A stretch of DNA of 64,000 nucleotides from Siphonodentalium dalli (taxonomy: Eukaryota > Mollusca > Scaphopoda > Gadilida > Siphonodentaliidae). How positions within the stretch are numbered: the first letter of the stretch is position 1; every line of letters starts with the position of its first letter. The stretch lies in contig CP136064.1 in assembly GCA_032622095.1 (NCBI GenBank), positions 255,547,863-255,611,862 on the forward strand, given 5' to 3'. Made by a program: the position numbers and the translations under genes. This document shows positions 45,496-55,516 of the stretch, one piece after another. Below the pieces are notes generated by a model, which was given only the letters and a program-made list of their open reading frames with translations, searched no databases and was not told where the DNA came from.

Positions 45496-46106
45496 TTAAA
45501 GGGGTACTGTACACAGAGATAGGCAATTTTTTATTTACTCCAATTGACATAACTTTCAAGTTAGATTGTGTTCGTGCTATATGAGTTTCGTTTTAACCTA
45601 ATTTAGCGACGAAAATATTGATCTTGGAAATAAAAATATTACGATTTCAAACGACGCGCCATGTTTTTGACCTTCATCGGAGAAGACGCAGGTTGCAGGA
45701 TGAACCGGAAGTTCAATTGATGCCTGCAATCTCTTCCATTGAACAATCTCACCCCTATAAAAATACTTGACGCTTTATGAATCTTGTTTCTTCTCTTTTT
45801 TTCCAAATTGGTTATAGCGGGACTTCCTTTTGCATGTAACATGTTTTGTTCGCAACGCAATAATGTTCGTCGTAAACGGCCGTCGATAAAAAACACCCAA
45901 CATGTGAGATTTCAAGAACGTTAACTCGTAATGGCATAATTCATTTATATTAAATAATTCAATTTGACTTTTATGATAGCCTGTTAAACCGGAACGTTTT
46001 CAGTAGACATCGTCGACTCAAATACGTTATTTTAAAATATAATATTGATATTAGATCGCAATTGTTACCGGGAATTTATTGAAATTGGCGTACAGTACCC
46101 CTTTAA
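45496..46106. mobile_element. 603-bp TTAA element nested in the foldback element
   Basis: The insert 45500-46102 is flanked by TTAA (45496-45499, 46103-46106), with perfect 13-bp terminal inverted repeats AGGGGTACTGTAC / GTACAGTACCCCT. An 85-codon open stretch on the minus strand inside (45896-45639) is not recognisable. Same termini as the 320-bp foldback element at 10510-10829. Confidence 0.85.
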
Positions 46107-46465
46107 GCATCACGAAATTTCGCCGTATTGCCACTTGATTTTAGAGTTTTCTATCTTCATCCGCAATTTTGTCCGAGACCGTCCGTTTTGACCACGTGTT
46201 TCTGGGTCACATATAATAGCACATCTCGAGAAATAACAAACTTTAAAAATCGATATATAATCACTCTGAGCTTTGATGGGTGGGCTCCTCGACTCGAATC
46301 AAATATTTGTTTTACCCCGAAGCCAAAGAGATAGTAATTTAGGAGCGTTAATTCGGATAATGCATCTTTAATGCATGTTCCTTCATATTATAGTTCATTT
46401 GGGGAGGTGAATGTTTAAAGGACTTTACATATCAGTTAGCTTGATTTGTTGAGATTAGTTCATGG

Positions 46466-46738
46466 AATGTTTGTTTTCTAATTTGTACCCAATGTACCCT
46501 TCTACACTTGGATTTCTCAGAAAAAAAAACATTAAAGTAACCGATGTAACATTAAGTGATAGGTAAAGTAACCAGAAAAAATAACGTGTACCAATGGGCT
46601 GCAAATTAGTTAAGGGAAGGTTTTCTAATTTGTACCCAAATGTAACCTTGTATCCTGGGACTTCTAAGTGAAATGTAACCAATGTAACATTAACTGATAT
46701 ATCGGTACAAAAAAAACAGATTAATCCGTCATTAAACA
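46466..46738. repeat. Two ~155-bp tandem units (possible 3' UTR of the TLR tail)
   Basis: TTTTCTAATTTGTACCCAAT...GTAACATTAAGTGATA and TTTTCTAATTTGTACCCAAA...GTAACATTAACTGATA. They lie immediately downstream (minus sense) of the tail's stop codon, so they would be transcribed as 3' UTR in an uninterrupted gene. Confidence 0.6.
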
Positions 46739-47128
46739 TCACACCATCGTCTCAGTTAAATATGTGTCCACATCTTGGTTAACAGCAAACATGGTAGCCC
46801 GATTCTCAGCCAGATTTATATCGATATCTGGGTTAACAGTACCTTGGGAATTGCCTTTCTCGACCAGACCCATATCTACATCTGTGGTAGCCGCAGTCGG
46901 ATTATCTTGAAATGCAACCAGATGCATTCTATCCTCTGCGTTAGCAGGCCGGTCATTGTGTTTCTCAGCCAAATCAACGTTCACCTCTGATGTAACCGTA
47001 GTCGTGTTATCTTGTTTCTCAGCCACATGGATATAAACATCTGCTATAGCTATAGCCCGGGCTTCTTGTTGTTCGACATAACGCATATCTACATTGGGGT
47101 TTTCGACAACCTTATTTATCTCTGTGGC
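46739..47128 (-). pseudogene. Severed C-terminal tail of the Toll-like receptor (18-19-residue repeats)
   Basis: The minus strand is open from the insertion junction (47128) to TGA 46739. It starts ATEINKVVENPNVDMRYVEQ and continues as degenerate repeats with the core [IVM]-[DNH]-[IVM]-x-L-[AV]-E followed by a polar spacer: VYIHVAEK, VNVDLAEK, VDMGLVEK, IDINLAEN, VDTYLTET. The main TLR frame ends with the same motif (ADIDINLVEE) just before the insertion. Removing 47129-51376 and one CG brings the two parts into one frame (GAC GCC ACA GAG). So this segment was the TLR's cytoplasmic extension, now cut off unless the insertion is spliced out. Function of the repeats unknown; Pfam-type names would be a guess. 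Confidence 0.8.
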
Positions 47129-47663
47129 GCACTGAAAAAAAAAACTTAGTCATAGCCTTAGTCAACCCGTAACTTAGTTATTTTTGACTAACTTAGCCAA
47201 AAGTAACTAAGTTTTACCTTAGTCACATCTTACTAATTCTTAGTTACTAAGGTTGATATTTTCGTGATTCAGTCATGCCGGCAAAACTCAATAGTATACT
47301 TATCGGCGACATATTATACACGGCAATGACTCCATACAGTATAACTGAATCTTAATCTGCTCCATACAGTATAACTGCTTTTTTCAATGTTTGGCACAAG
47401 TGAACGCAAACCGCCAATTGGCTTTAACCAAGAGTGATAATGAAAAATTGTTTCGATGGATAGGATATGTTTGACTAACTTAGCCAAACGTAACTAAGTT
47501 TGACCTTAGTCACATCTTACTAATTCTTAGTTACTTAGGTTAATATTTTCGTCAAAACAAAAACTTAGTCATAGCCTTAGTCAACCCGTAACTAAGTTAT
47601 TTTTGACTAACTTAGCCAAAAGTAACATAATGACTAAGGCTGTGACTAAGTTTTTTTTCAGTG
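47129..47663. mobile_element. Left CACTG-ended element, 535 bp
   Basis: Termini CACTGAAAAAAAA and CTTAGTCATAGCCTTAGTCA, complemented at the far end (GACTAAGGCTGTGACTAAG...CAGTG). Inside are direct repeats of the sequence CTTAGCCAAAAGTAACTAAG...CCTTAGTCACATCTTACTAA. Flanked by CG on one side and TA on the other. Confidence 0.75.
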
Positions 47664-50600
47664 TACATTTTATATGCATGTACAACTACAAGAGAGGATA
47701 TACGTGTACTAGTACTGCACTGTGCGCACCAGTGTAACTCACACGCTTCAATGTCAACAAATAGACAACAAACAATGTATATTATATATATAATATCGCA
47801 TTCATTCTGTGTTAATCGGGTCGGTACGTATATGGCGAGTACGTAATTTTAACTCAAATTATTGTTTCTCCATTTTGTGGCCGACATTTTAATCACTAAA
47901 ATCAGAGTGATTTAGACGTGATATTGGCGTCGAACGAACTAAAAGAGACGACATATTACATAAATAACAACCATGGCGTATTTAGAGAGCGGATAAAATC
48001 AGGATAAAAGAGAAGTTATGAAAATAATCTGCGAAACCGTTCATCGTGTATTGTTGAACCACAGTCCTAGGAATCACTGTCCATGTAATATTAAATTTGA
48101 TTAAAATATAACAAATAGATCTAGATATATTACCTCTACTATATAGATATAAGCTACAGTTAGGCAACTTCAGATTTTGTTATTATGTAAATCATCACCT
48201 CATTGGCTGCAGACCACCCCCTGTGCTCTATCACTAAAACGAACAATTCGATTTTTCGTTCGAAAAAAATGCATTTATCTCCCCACATTTGACATGTGAC
48301 AATTAAGTTAATTGTTCTTAATGTGCTCGTCGGGTCATATCAACTGTACCTTGTCTGATTTGAACATAAATCGTAATTTTCCATCCAATATTCACATTGA
48401 ATAACTGTCGGCTAAATTATCAAGTGACGTAATTCTGCAAAATTGTTTAAAACGGGAAGTTATCAATCCAGTTCCCTATTACACATTACTTTTGCAGCCA
48501 AACCCAGCACGAGTTATCTCCCATTGCCATTCTTGAGATGCGGAGTTAACTGGGAGCTTGGAATATAAAATTTGCTTTCACATCTCAAGATATCAACCAC
48601 CCCCAGGGCCCTACTTGAAAATATACAGATATATTAGTTTGAGATGGTCATTTCTACATTTCTCTAGTAATGAGAATGAGTTAAAATGTGTACTTAGTAG
48701 TGTACAACAGAGCCAGTTTTAACACACCCGACGTCTGTTTACTCACATCCGTAATCCCTTTTATTCGGATTATCACCGGTTGGCTATACGCGAACGAACT
48801 ATTTACAGATTGGGTGGTTTTCTCAGAAATGATTAGGAATCCCCGAGAGTTGGACTTGAATGAATATTCGAGGAACTAACAGACATTTTTCTGGTAAGTG
48901 GGTAAAGATAGAAACAATCTGAATACACTAGCGTTTCAAGAAAAAAATACGGAATATGATGATATAAACTCAGAAAGCGAGAATGTTTGTGTGGCATAAA
49001 AATTTGTACTCTTGTAATTTCGTTCAAATCATCTACCAATGAAAATGCAGAACACAAAATTTTTACTTGCCAAACTGGTATATATATTAATATAATAACT
49101 AACTATAATATATTGATTTAATATTATTAAATAATATTTTATTCAACTAACAGTGATTCCTAGGGACTGTGGTTGAACTAATTATTCAGACTCAGTCAGA
49201 GCTCTGTTTTCATTCAACAAGTGGACAATTTGTCAATAATGGTTTGAATCTTTATTCTACATGTGAAAGAACGGCGCCTGAAATATTTGCTGCCAAAATT
49301 AGATGTGTGACTGATGACTCCTTCAAGGTTACATGTACACAGTACATACGGTGTGGTGAACGTTTTTTGCAGTGGCATTCAGTGTGGACGAGCGCCCTGA
49401 CTTGAACTTGATGTTCATTCCGGCTTGGTGATCGAGGCTGTTACCTGTTCGATTGCGGACAGTTGTTAAAGACGGTCTGATTTCGGTTCCTTTGATAACG
49501 GGACAAGTTTAAATTCTGCGAAAAAAAGGCTTATTAATCATTGAGAATTTCCACTAAATTCATCGAGAGCAGAGATGCATGCCAATTAATCGATGAATCA
49601 TGATATGATCCATTCAATCGAATCAATGGTCTGACTTCATTCAGATGAACACAAGTTTCGATGTCAAGCAATAGTGACAATAATAACAACGACTCAACGA
49701 GCAGCTATTAATATTATAATGTTGAAAATGCAGTTCATGACAGTACTTGTTCAGAATCTAATTCTTTCAGAGCACATCAATATGATCGACATGCATGTAC
49801 AACTACAAGAGAGGACATACGTGTACTAGTACTGTAGTGTGCGCACCAGTGTAACTCACACGAGCTTCAATGTCAACAAATAGACAAACAACAATGAAAC
49901 CGATGCTGTGTCGTGGTGGATGATCACATATCTACAATTCCAACTTTACAATGACCCCGACCAATTCATCCTGTGTTCATCATTGTTCATTGAAACGTGT
50001 GGATATGAGACATTGTCATTGTTCGCCATGTTATCGTCAAGTTACCGGTATCACGACAATTTACCAGGAGTACACTATTATTGGTTGGATGTTCTTATCA
50101 AACTACCTTCGGCTGATTCACTGATATTTCATGGAAAATGTGCGACTACATGAGAACATTGTCGCCAAGTCATTGCGCACAGTTACACGTTTAAATATTG
50201 GATCTGCTGTTGTCTTGAAGGGACCAATCCCAAATAGTTGTTGTTGGTGTATACAGTAGTACAGTACCAGTCAAAAGAAGTGGTATATTAAGCATGCTAT
50301 TTTCGCAAGTGGAAACGCTTATAAGCATGTCGCTTGTGATATTATTGCAATATTTTACGCCTTAATATGGTGACACTTTGCACTCAAAATTGTGACATTT
50401 AAATCAACTATTGCGAGGTTTGTTTTCGCGATTCACTCAAAATGTGACCGCAACAAAGCGTTCATAATTGCATGCATTTCTGAAAACAAACATTCATAGA
50501 GGTCATGCTATGCGTGTATGGATATGCACGCTTGTATCAAGCTAAGGCGGTATTCCTGAAATTATTGTGACGAGCCTGAAGGCAAGTCACGATGTGTGTC

Positions 50601-51122
50601 GGAAACTCCACCGTGGCTTGATACAAGCGCTCAGTTCCACACATAGCGGTGAAGATATTTATCATATAATTTTTCTTCTAACAAAAAAACTCTTCATTTC
50701 CTCCGATTTAATCTTCTATGTTGGTCATTTTAATGTAAGCATAAATTTTTGTTTCAATTTGAAACAATTATCGACTGGTCAGATATTGAATGTATATTCA
50801 ATGCATACTGGTATTTTGTGATGAATAATTTTCTTTCAAGATAAAACATTGTTTTAATAGTTAATAAAATTTATTTTGATACCTGTAAGTCATTATTTTC
50901 AGTTATTTTAATCTGCAGTTGCGATGTTCAGCTGAGGTTGCAGGGCTATGATACCCCCAATAATTAGGTCCAATTAAATGTACTAATGTATACTGTGATG
51001 ACATAGTCAAGCTGTAGTTATTTCTGACTAAGGCCTTAGTTATTTCTGACTAAGGCCTTAGTTATTTCTGACTAAGGCCTTAGCCATTTCTGACTAAGGC
51101 CTTATATTATATGTTATATCTA
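47664..51122. other. Interior of the composite insertion, no gene recognised
   Basis: Contains a ~100-bp direct repeat (47672-47768 and 49791-49895, CATGTACAACTACAAGAGAG...). A 28-bp inverted repeat lies 1.1 kb apart (TTGAACCACAGTCCTAGGAA near 48054, complement near 49150). There is a short hairpin GTGACGAGCCTGAAGGCAAG near 50569, and four 23-bp tandem units at 51011-51105. Open frames at 49169-49405 and 49908-50153 are not recognisable. Confidence 0.5.
51011..51108. repeat. Four 23-bp tandem units
   Basis: GTTATTTCTGACTAAGGCCT repeated; the same TCTGACTAAGGCCTTAG motif is the centre of the adjacent hairpin element. Confidence 0.9.
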
Positions 51123-51376
51123 CACTGAAAAAAAAACTTAGTCAAAAGTAACTAAGTTACCTTAGTCAGAACCCCCGTCTCAAAACTAACTAGCTTAGCT
51201 TAGTCAGAAATGACTAAGGTTGCCCTTAGTCATTTCTGACTAAGGTCTAAGGCCTTAGTCAGAAATGACTAAGGGCAACCTTAGTCATTTCTGACTAAGC
51301 TAAGCTAGTTAGTTTTGAGACGGGGGTTCTGACTAAGGTAACTTAGTTACTTTTAACTAAGTTTTTTTTTTCAGTG
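51123..51376. mobile_element. Right CACTG-ended element: 254-bp almost perfect hairpin
   Basis: Both arms run CACTGAAAA...CTTAGTCAAAAGTAACTAAG...GAACCCCCGTCTCAAAACTA...AGTCAGAAATGACTAAGG, with the centre near GGTCTAAGGCCTTAG (51240-51260). Very few mismatches, implying recent activity. Its last bases supply the stop codon of the TLR frame. Confidence 0.88.
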
Positions 51377-53744
51377 CGTCATCAACCGGGATACCCGGTT
51401 CCTCAACCAAATTAATGTCAATATCTGCAGCAGCTGCTGGGGTGTCCATTGACTCATCATTAGCGAGCCCCTCGTCTGCAATCAAACACCGTAATTCTTT
51501 ACGTTTGTTCAGCACATCGGCTATACCAACTAAAAGACTGTGCCAGAACAGGTCCTCCGCGCCATCTTCTGTTGGGTACAACAGTCTCACTTTAGTATCG
51601 TAGTAGTATCTCAAAACGCGCGTCAGATCGCGTCGCTTCATCTTATGCACGAACACGGGTATTAGAGGTTTCTTCTCGGCCCACGTTAGAGACGTTTCTA
51701 ATTTAACCCACGTACTGTTTGCGAAATGTTCACTGATAATGGCCAATGTACAGCGGCAAGAACGGACAGCTTTTACTATTTCGTCATCGATGACGCCTCC
51801 AAGCTCGAAATGTTTGTCGTTGATATAGAGAACGTCGTTTTGAGTTCCCATTAACTTTTGCAGTATAGGGTTAATCTTATTGAACAGATTCAGCGCGAAG
51901 ATCTTATCTTTAGCACAGTATGCAACAAAGACGCGTTCTTCGGTGTCAAACCTTTTCTCTCTGTGGCGCCAAAAACGGAAATGAATATATATCTTAAGGA
52001 AAAATAATCTATTTCTGTAACCAATGGCAACACACGTGAGACACAAAATCACAAATCCGAAGCACGGTATGCCTATTTTCAACAATAAAATATAGCACAT
52101 CAAATCGAGATGATTTTCTTCAACGCTGACCAAAAATTCCTTTTTTGAATCAGAAATTATACACTGGTAAGTTTCGAATGCCATAAGAGCATCTCTGATG
52201 TCACGTAACTGTTTGACGAAAGCCACGTGATCACATGAGCAGACGATATAATTTTCGCTCAGATCAACAAATTCTTGTTTTCCAAAACTAAGAATATTAT
52301 TAACTTGTTGAAACGTGTGGTGCTCAATCAACCTTATTTTGTTTCCAGTCAAGTCTAAGGTTCGGAGCTTTACCAAGTGTTTTATATCGAGTCTTAGAAG
52401 AACCAAGCCGTTGTAAGAGAGATTTATAAGACGGATCTCATGATTATTCACAAACATGTTGACAGGCAAATCCGTTAACTGGTTATACGAGAGGTCCACA
52501 ATTTCTAGACTCCCTGAAAATGAGAATATCTCTCCGAGAGGAAAGTCTGAGTTTGATCCAATTATATTGTTTCCTAATTTGACGATTTTCAAGCCGAGCA
52601 AACCCTTAAAAAGAGTAGGTATGGCGTAGTTAATGTTGTTACCTGTGGCGTCAATCACACGCAAATTTAAACATAATTGAGCCAGTTCCAAGTGAATAGT
52701 CTTTATGTGTATTCTTTGTACGGAGAGGGTGGCTAGTGAGTTATTAGGATTAATCCTGGGACATCCGTATTTTGTGTAGCAACGCCCTATAACGTTTGAA
52801 TCCTCGAACCTAACCTCAGTGAGGTTCGGAGGAAATAGGATATCGTGTTCGTTGCACAACGGTTCGGTTTCACCACAATTGTCGAATCGGTCGTCTATAT
52901 AATAGTCCGGCACATTGGTTCCGCTAATGATAACCTTCCGCGCTGAAGCTAACATAAACGAAAGCAGATTCATATTTTGCCCATAGGACCTAACATGTTT
53001 CCCATAATGTGAAACTGTAACTCCTTCCGCATAAATCTCCTTTAACATCTGCGGTCTCAAACCCTCTTCGTAATATTTGAACATGTCATCTTTACTGTAT
53101 ATGAGTGTCCCTGTATAGGATATGTCTATCACTTCTATTTTCGTTTTCATGAACGTGCGTACGAGTAAATCACTGATGGGTTGTTGTGTGCCTACGTTTA
53201 ACCATTGGTTGGTTCTGCTTAAATTTAGATGTTTCAGAGGAGTATGCATAGTACTATTTATAATAACCGCTACATCGTCAAACATCAAGTCAAAACTGTC
53301 ACTGAGGTTGAGCGATTCCAACTTGTTTGCATGTTGAAAACATTCTAGATCCCATTTGACAGGCTGGATTCCGGATACCGTTATGTGTGTAACGTTAATT
53401 AAGTTTCGAAACGTCTCCAACGTTGGATTGATATCGCTGTGAAATAATCCAAAAGATTTCACGAAATTCCAGGAATGGTCACTGAACAAGTGGTCAATAT
53501 TTCGCATGATGATTTTTTCAGTGAAATACATTTCAACGGCTTCTACGCCTTCCGGAATCACGATGGCGTCTGTTTGCCACGGGTCGCGGCATGTGATGGT
53601 TAAATTTGCAGAACTGCGAATGCAGTTGCACTCCTTTGGACAAAACAATACTCCGCTCACCACATAGAGTCCCGTCGGCAGAACACAAAAGAACAAAACG
53701 ATGACGCAGAACATTGGTGTTAAACCACTATGTTTGATTTCCAT
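51357..53744 (-). CDS. Toll-like receptor, 795 codons, single exon
   Basis: A type I membrane receptor of innate immunity. Residues 1-32 are signal-peptide-like. An LRRNT follows (CPKECNC...TITC, 35-52), then leucine-rich repeats (about 110-500; LESLNLSDS, LRVIDATGN, LEIVDLSYN, LRTLDLTGN) and an LRRCT starting VCSCDHVAF (501-529). A transmembrane helix lies at 549-575. The cytoplasmic TIR domain (604-745) has box 1 FVAYCAKD, a divergent box 2 NDKHFELGG (no RDxxPG proline) and box 3 FW (733-734). One LRRNT and one C-terminal LRRCT make it a single-cysteine-cluster TLR. Start: ATG 53744, directly before the signal peptide. The last residues (ALKKKT and TAG at 51357) come from an inserted CACTG element; the native tail continues at 47128-46739. 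Ligand unknown. Confidence 0.92.
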   Translation of the reverse strand: MEIKHSGLTPMFCVIVLFFCVLPTGLYVVSGVLFCPKECNCIRSSANLTITCRDPWQTDAIVIPEGVEAVEMYFTEKIIMRNIDHLFSDHSWNFVKSFGLFHSDINPTLETFRNLINVTHITVSGIQPVKWDLECFQHANKLESLNLSDSFDLMFDDVAVIINSTMHTPLKHLNLSRTNQWLNVGTQQPISDLLVRTFMKTKIEVIDISYTGTLIYSKDDMFKYYEEGLRPQMLKEIYAEGVTVSHYGKHVRSYGQNMNLLSFMLASARKVIISGTNVPDYYIDDRFDNCGETEPLCNEHDILFPPNLTEVRFEDSNVIGRCYTKYGCPRINPNNSLATLSVQRIHIKTIHLELAQLCLNLRVIDATGNNINYAIPTLFKGLLGLKIVKLGNNIIGSNSDFPLGEIFSFSGSLEIVDLSYNQLTDLPVNMFVNNHEIRLINLSYNGLVLLRLDIKHLVKLRTLDLTGNKIRLIEHHTFQQVNNILSFGKQEFVDLSENYIVCSCDHVAFVKQLRDIRDALMAFETYQCIISDSKKEFLVSVEENHLDLMCYILLLKIGIPCFGFVILCLTCVAIGYRNRLFFLKIYIHFRFWRHREKRFDTEERVFVAYCAKDKIFALNLFNKINPILQKLMGTQNDVLYINDKHFELGGVIDDEIVKAVRSCRCTLAIISEHFANSTWVKLETSLTWAEKKPLIPVFVHKMKRRDLTRVLRYYYDTKVRLLYPTEDGAEDLFWHSLLVGIADVLNKRKELRCLIADEGLANDESMDTPAAAADIDINLVEEPGIPVDDALKKKT

Positions 53745-54565
53745 CCTGATTCCCGCTATATATAGATATAGATATATAACAGAGCTTCACCGAAGGGCGC
53801 CTCTTTTGATGTGAGTCTCAGATAGGCGAATTCTAAGATGCGAATTCTAAGATAGGCGAAATGTGATATACACAATCTGGTCAAATGCTGAATGAAACTA
53901 AGCAACGTGGCAAGAAAACGTCGCCGCAAAACTTTGCGGATAATCCTTTATGTACTAAATACTCATTGACGAGTAGTTCCCCTAAGACATGTTCGTCTAA
54001 TAAGTTCAACAAACGGCTAACACTTCCCACCAATTAATATTAATCCTTTTGCAAGTGTATTATCTACGGTCTTCTTATATCTTATGAATATGCCATGTTA
54101 ACGTTATAGGATATAGTCCATGTTGTGAAGAAATTGTTAATTTAAATCGTACTGACTCCCGCTATATAGTTACACTGAAGTGCTCCCTTGGCGTGAGTCT
54201 ATGATAGGCGAAATGTGATGCACACTAACTGGTCAAATGTTGAATAAAACTAAGCAGTACAACGTGGAACGAAAACATCACTGCAAAACATTGCGATTAA
54301 TCCTTTCTTAACTAAAATATATCTGTATTAATGAGTAGTTCCCATAGGAAATGTTCAATTAATAAGTTCAACGAACGGCTAACGTTTCCCTCCAATGAAT
54401 AGTAAATTCTTCTGTATATGTATTATCTGTCGTCTGCTTATATTTCCTGGACATCCCGATCCACAGTAGACCAATCCGAATCCAATATATACACATATAA
54501 CTACATGGGATAATCCATTTAGTAAAGAAATAGTTAAATCGTACAGTTTGAACTTGAATGGTCCG
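53745..54565. repeat. ~400-bp tandem duplication upstream of the TLR, possible promoter
   Basis: Unit 1 (about 53750-54150) and unit 2 (about 54155-54560) share CCCGCTATATA, GATAGGCGAAATGTGAT, CTGGTCAAATG, AGTAGTTCCC, AAGTTCAACRAACGGCTAAC and GTATTATCT. Each unit also carries a TATATAG motif; the one at 53756-53782 lies just ahead of the TLR start on the minus strand. Unit 2 contains the 3' end of the frame at 54379-54615, so both gene tail and spacer were duplicated. Confidence 0.7.
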
Positions 54566-54851
54566 ATCTCGATATGGTCCTCTATTTCTGAAACCACGCT
54601 CGAAATGTTCTTCAATACATTGTCACATAAATCAGTCTCGCAGAAGTCCCGATGTCAGAGAAACCCTTGATTTTCACTTGCTTTTCTCTTCCATTGCATG
54701 TGAATAATGGCGCAAATATGCGATTAGTTAACGAGCCTATGTAGACTTCAAATACTTTGTGGTTGTAATCCAGGAAGTTATAGTCACACGAAAGCCTTTC
54801 CACACAAACGACACGACTCGGTTCATTTAACAAACACACAAACACACACAC
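54379..54851 (-). pseudogene. Possible Ly6/uPAR-like three-finger protein fragment, frameshifted
   Basis: Minus-strand frame 54851-54612 gives PSRVVCVERLSCDYNFLDYN, then FTCNGREKQVKIKGFSDI. One frame over, the next part (54650-54379) gives DFCETDLCDNVLKNISSVVS followed by a hydrophobic segment (LTISLLNGLSHVVICVYIGF). The C-E-T-D-L-C-D-N ending recalls the CCxxDLCN signature closing Ly6/uPAR domains, and a hydrophobic C-terminus would suit membrane attachment. The frame change near 54640 means either a broken gene or an unrecognised junction. I am not sure; the cysteine count is incomplete for a classic domain. Confidence 0.35.
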
Positions 54852-55040
54852 GACTCATATATCTTTATTCAATTCTTCGATCACAACTTAATGTATGTGC
54901 TGGAGATATCTCAATAATTGAATAAGAAATTTAAAACTGATTGATATATAGCGCAGCCACCCCTTTTCCAATTGAAGTGGAACTATGTGTGCTGTATATA
55001 TGGAAATAATCTAAAGCTTAAAACAGAAATGGGCTATGGC
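54852..55040. other. No gene seen
   Basis: AT-rich spacer between the Ly6-like fragment and the inverted Helitron-like element. Confidence 0.4.
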
Positions 55041-55516
55041 ATACGACCGTAGATCTACTATATCTTTTGGGACTTTGTCTGTTTGTTTGTTAGCATTGGC
55101 CGGGGAAACTGCCGGACGGATTTCGACGAAATTTGATACTTTTGTCAGGGTCAAATCGTGACCCCGACCTGACCTTGACCTTCAAATTGGTCAATTCAAG
55201 GTCAAATCGCGCCTTTCGACGAAATTTTATACCTAGGGGTGATTTTGTCCGGGGAGTGTTTTGGGCGGGTCAAATCGTGACCCCTACCTGATCTTGATCT
55301 TCAAAATGGTCAATTCAAGGTCACATCGCGCCTTTCGACGGATTTCGACGAAATTTGATACCTAGGGATACTTTTGTCCGGGGAGTGTTTTGGACGGGTC
55401 AAATCGTGACCCCGACCTGACCTTGACCTTCCAAATGGTCAATTCAAGGTCAAATCGCGCCTTTCGACGGATGAAAGTAGAGGGGAAACAGCCCGGACGA
55501 AGTCGGGTCAACCTGC
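55040..55516 (-). mobile_element. Helitron-like family A element, inverted orientation
   Basis: On the minus strand it starts near 55516 with GCAGGTTGACCCGACTTCGT, then GGGCTGTTTCCCCT. It has three ~130-bp units containing GGTCAATTCAAGGTCAAATCG-type sequence reversed (GACCTTGACCTTC) and ends with AACAAACAAACAGACAAAG then CAAAAGATATAGTAG. Same architecture as the copies at 22.7-25.7 kb. Confidence 0.7.

Larger units (their letters stand above)
41935..46371. mobile_element. Foldback TTAA element, 41939-46367, holding a LINE and a second TTAA element
   Basis: TTAA at 41935-41938 and 46368-46371. The left arm 41939-42152 (ACGCTCCTAAATTACTATGC...CTTTGGCTTCGGGG...CGAGTCGAGGA...TTTCTCGAGATGTG...CGTGGTCAAACGG...ATTGCGGATGAA) is the inverted complement of 46120-46367. 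The left arm resumes at 45325 (ATGAAGATGGATAACTC...CTCAAGTGGTAATACGG), which also has its complement near 46115-46150. Without the two guests the element would be roughly 600-700 bp. No transposase. Confidence 0.75.
47129..51376. mobile_element. 4.25-kb composite insertion bounded by CACTG termini, CG target duplication
   Basis: Begins CACTGAAAAAAAAAACTTAG at 47129 and ends with the complement, ...TTTTTTTTTTCAGTG at 51376, with CG on each side (47127-47128, 51377-51378). Each end is itself a complete inverted-repeat element (47129-47663 and 51123-51376), enclosing 3.46 kb. CACTG/CACTA termini with a 2-3-bp duplication fit the EnSpm/CACTA superfamily. No transposase frame is visible. Confidence 0.75.
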
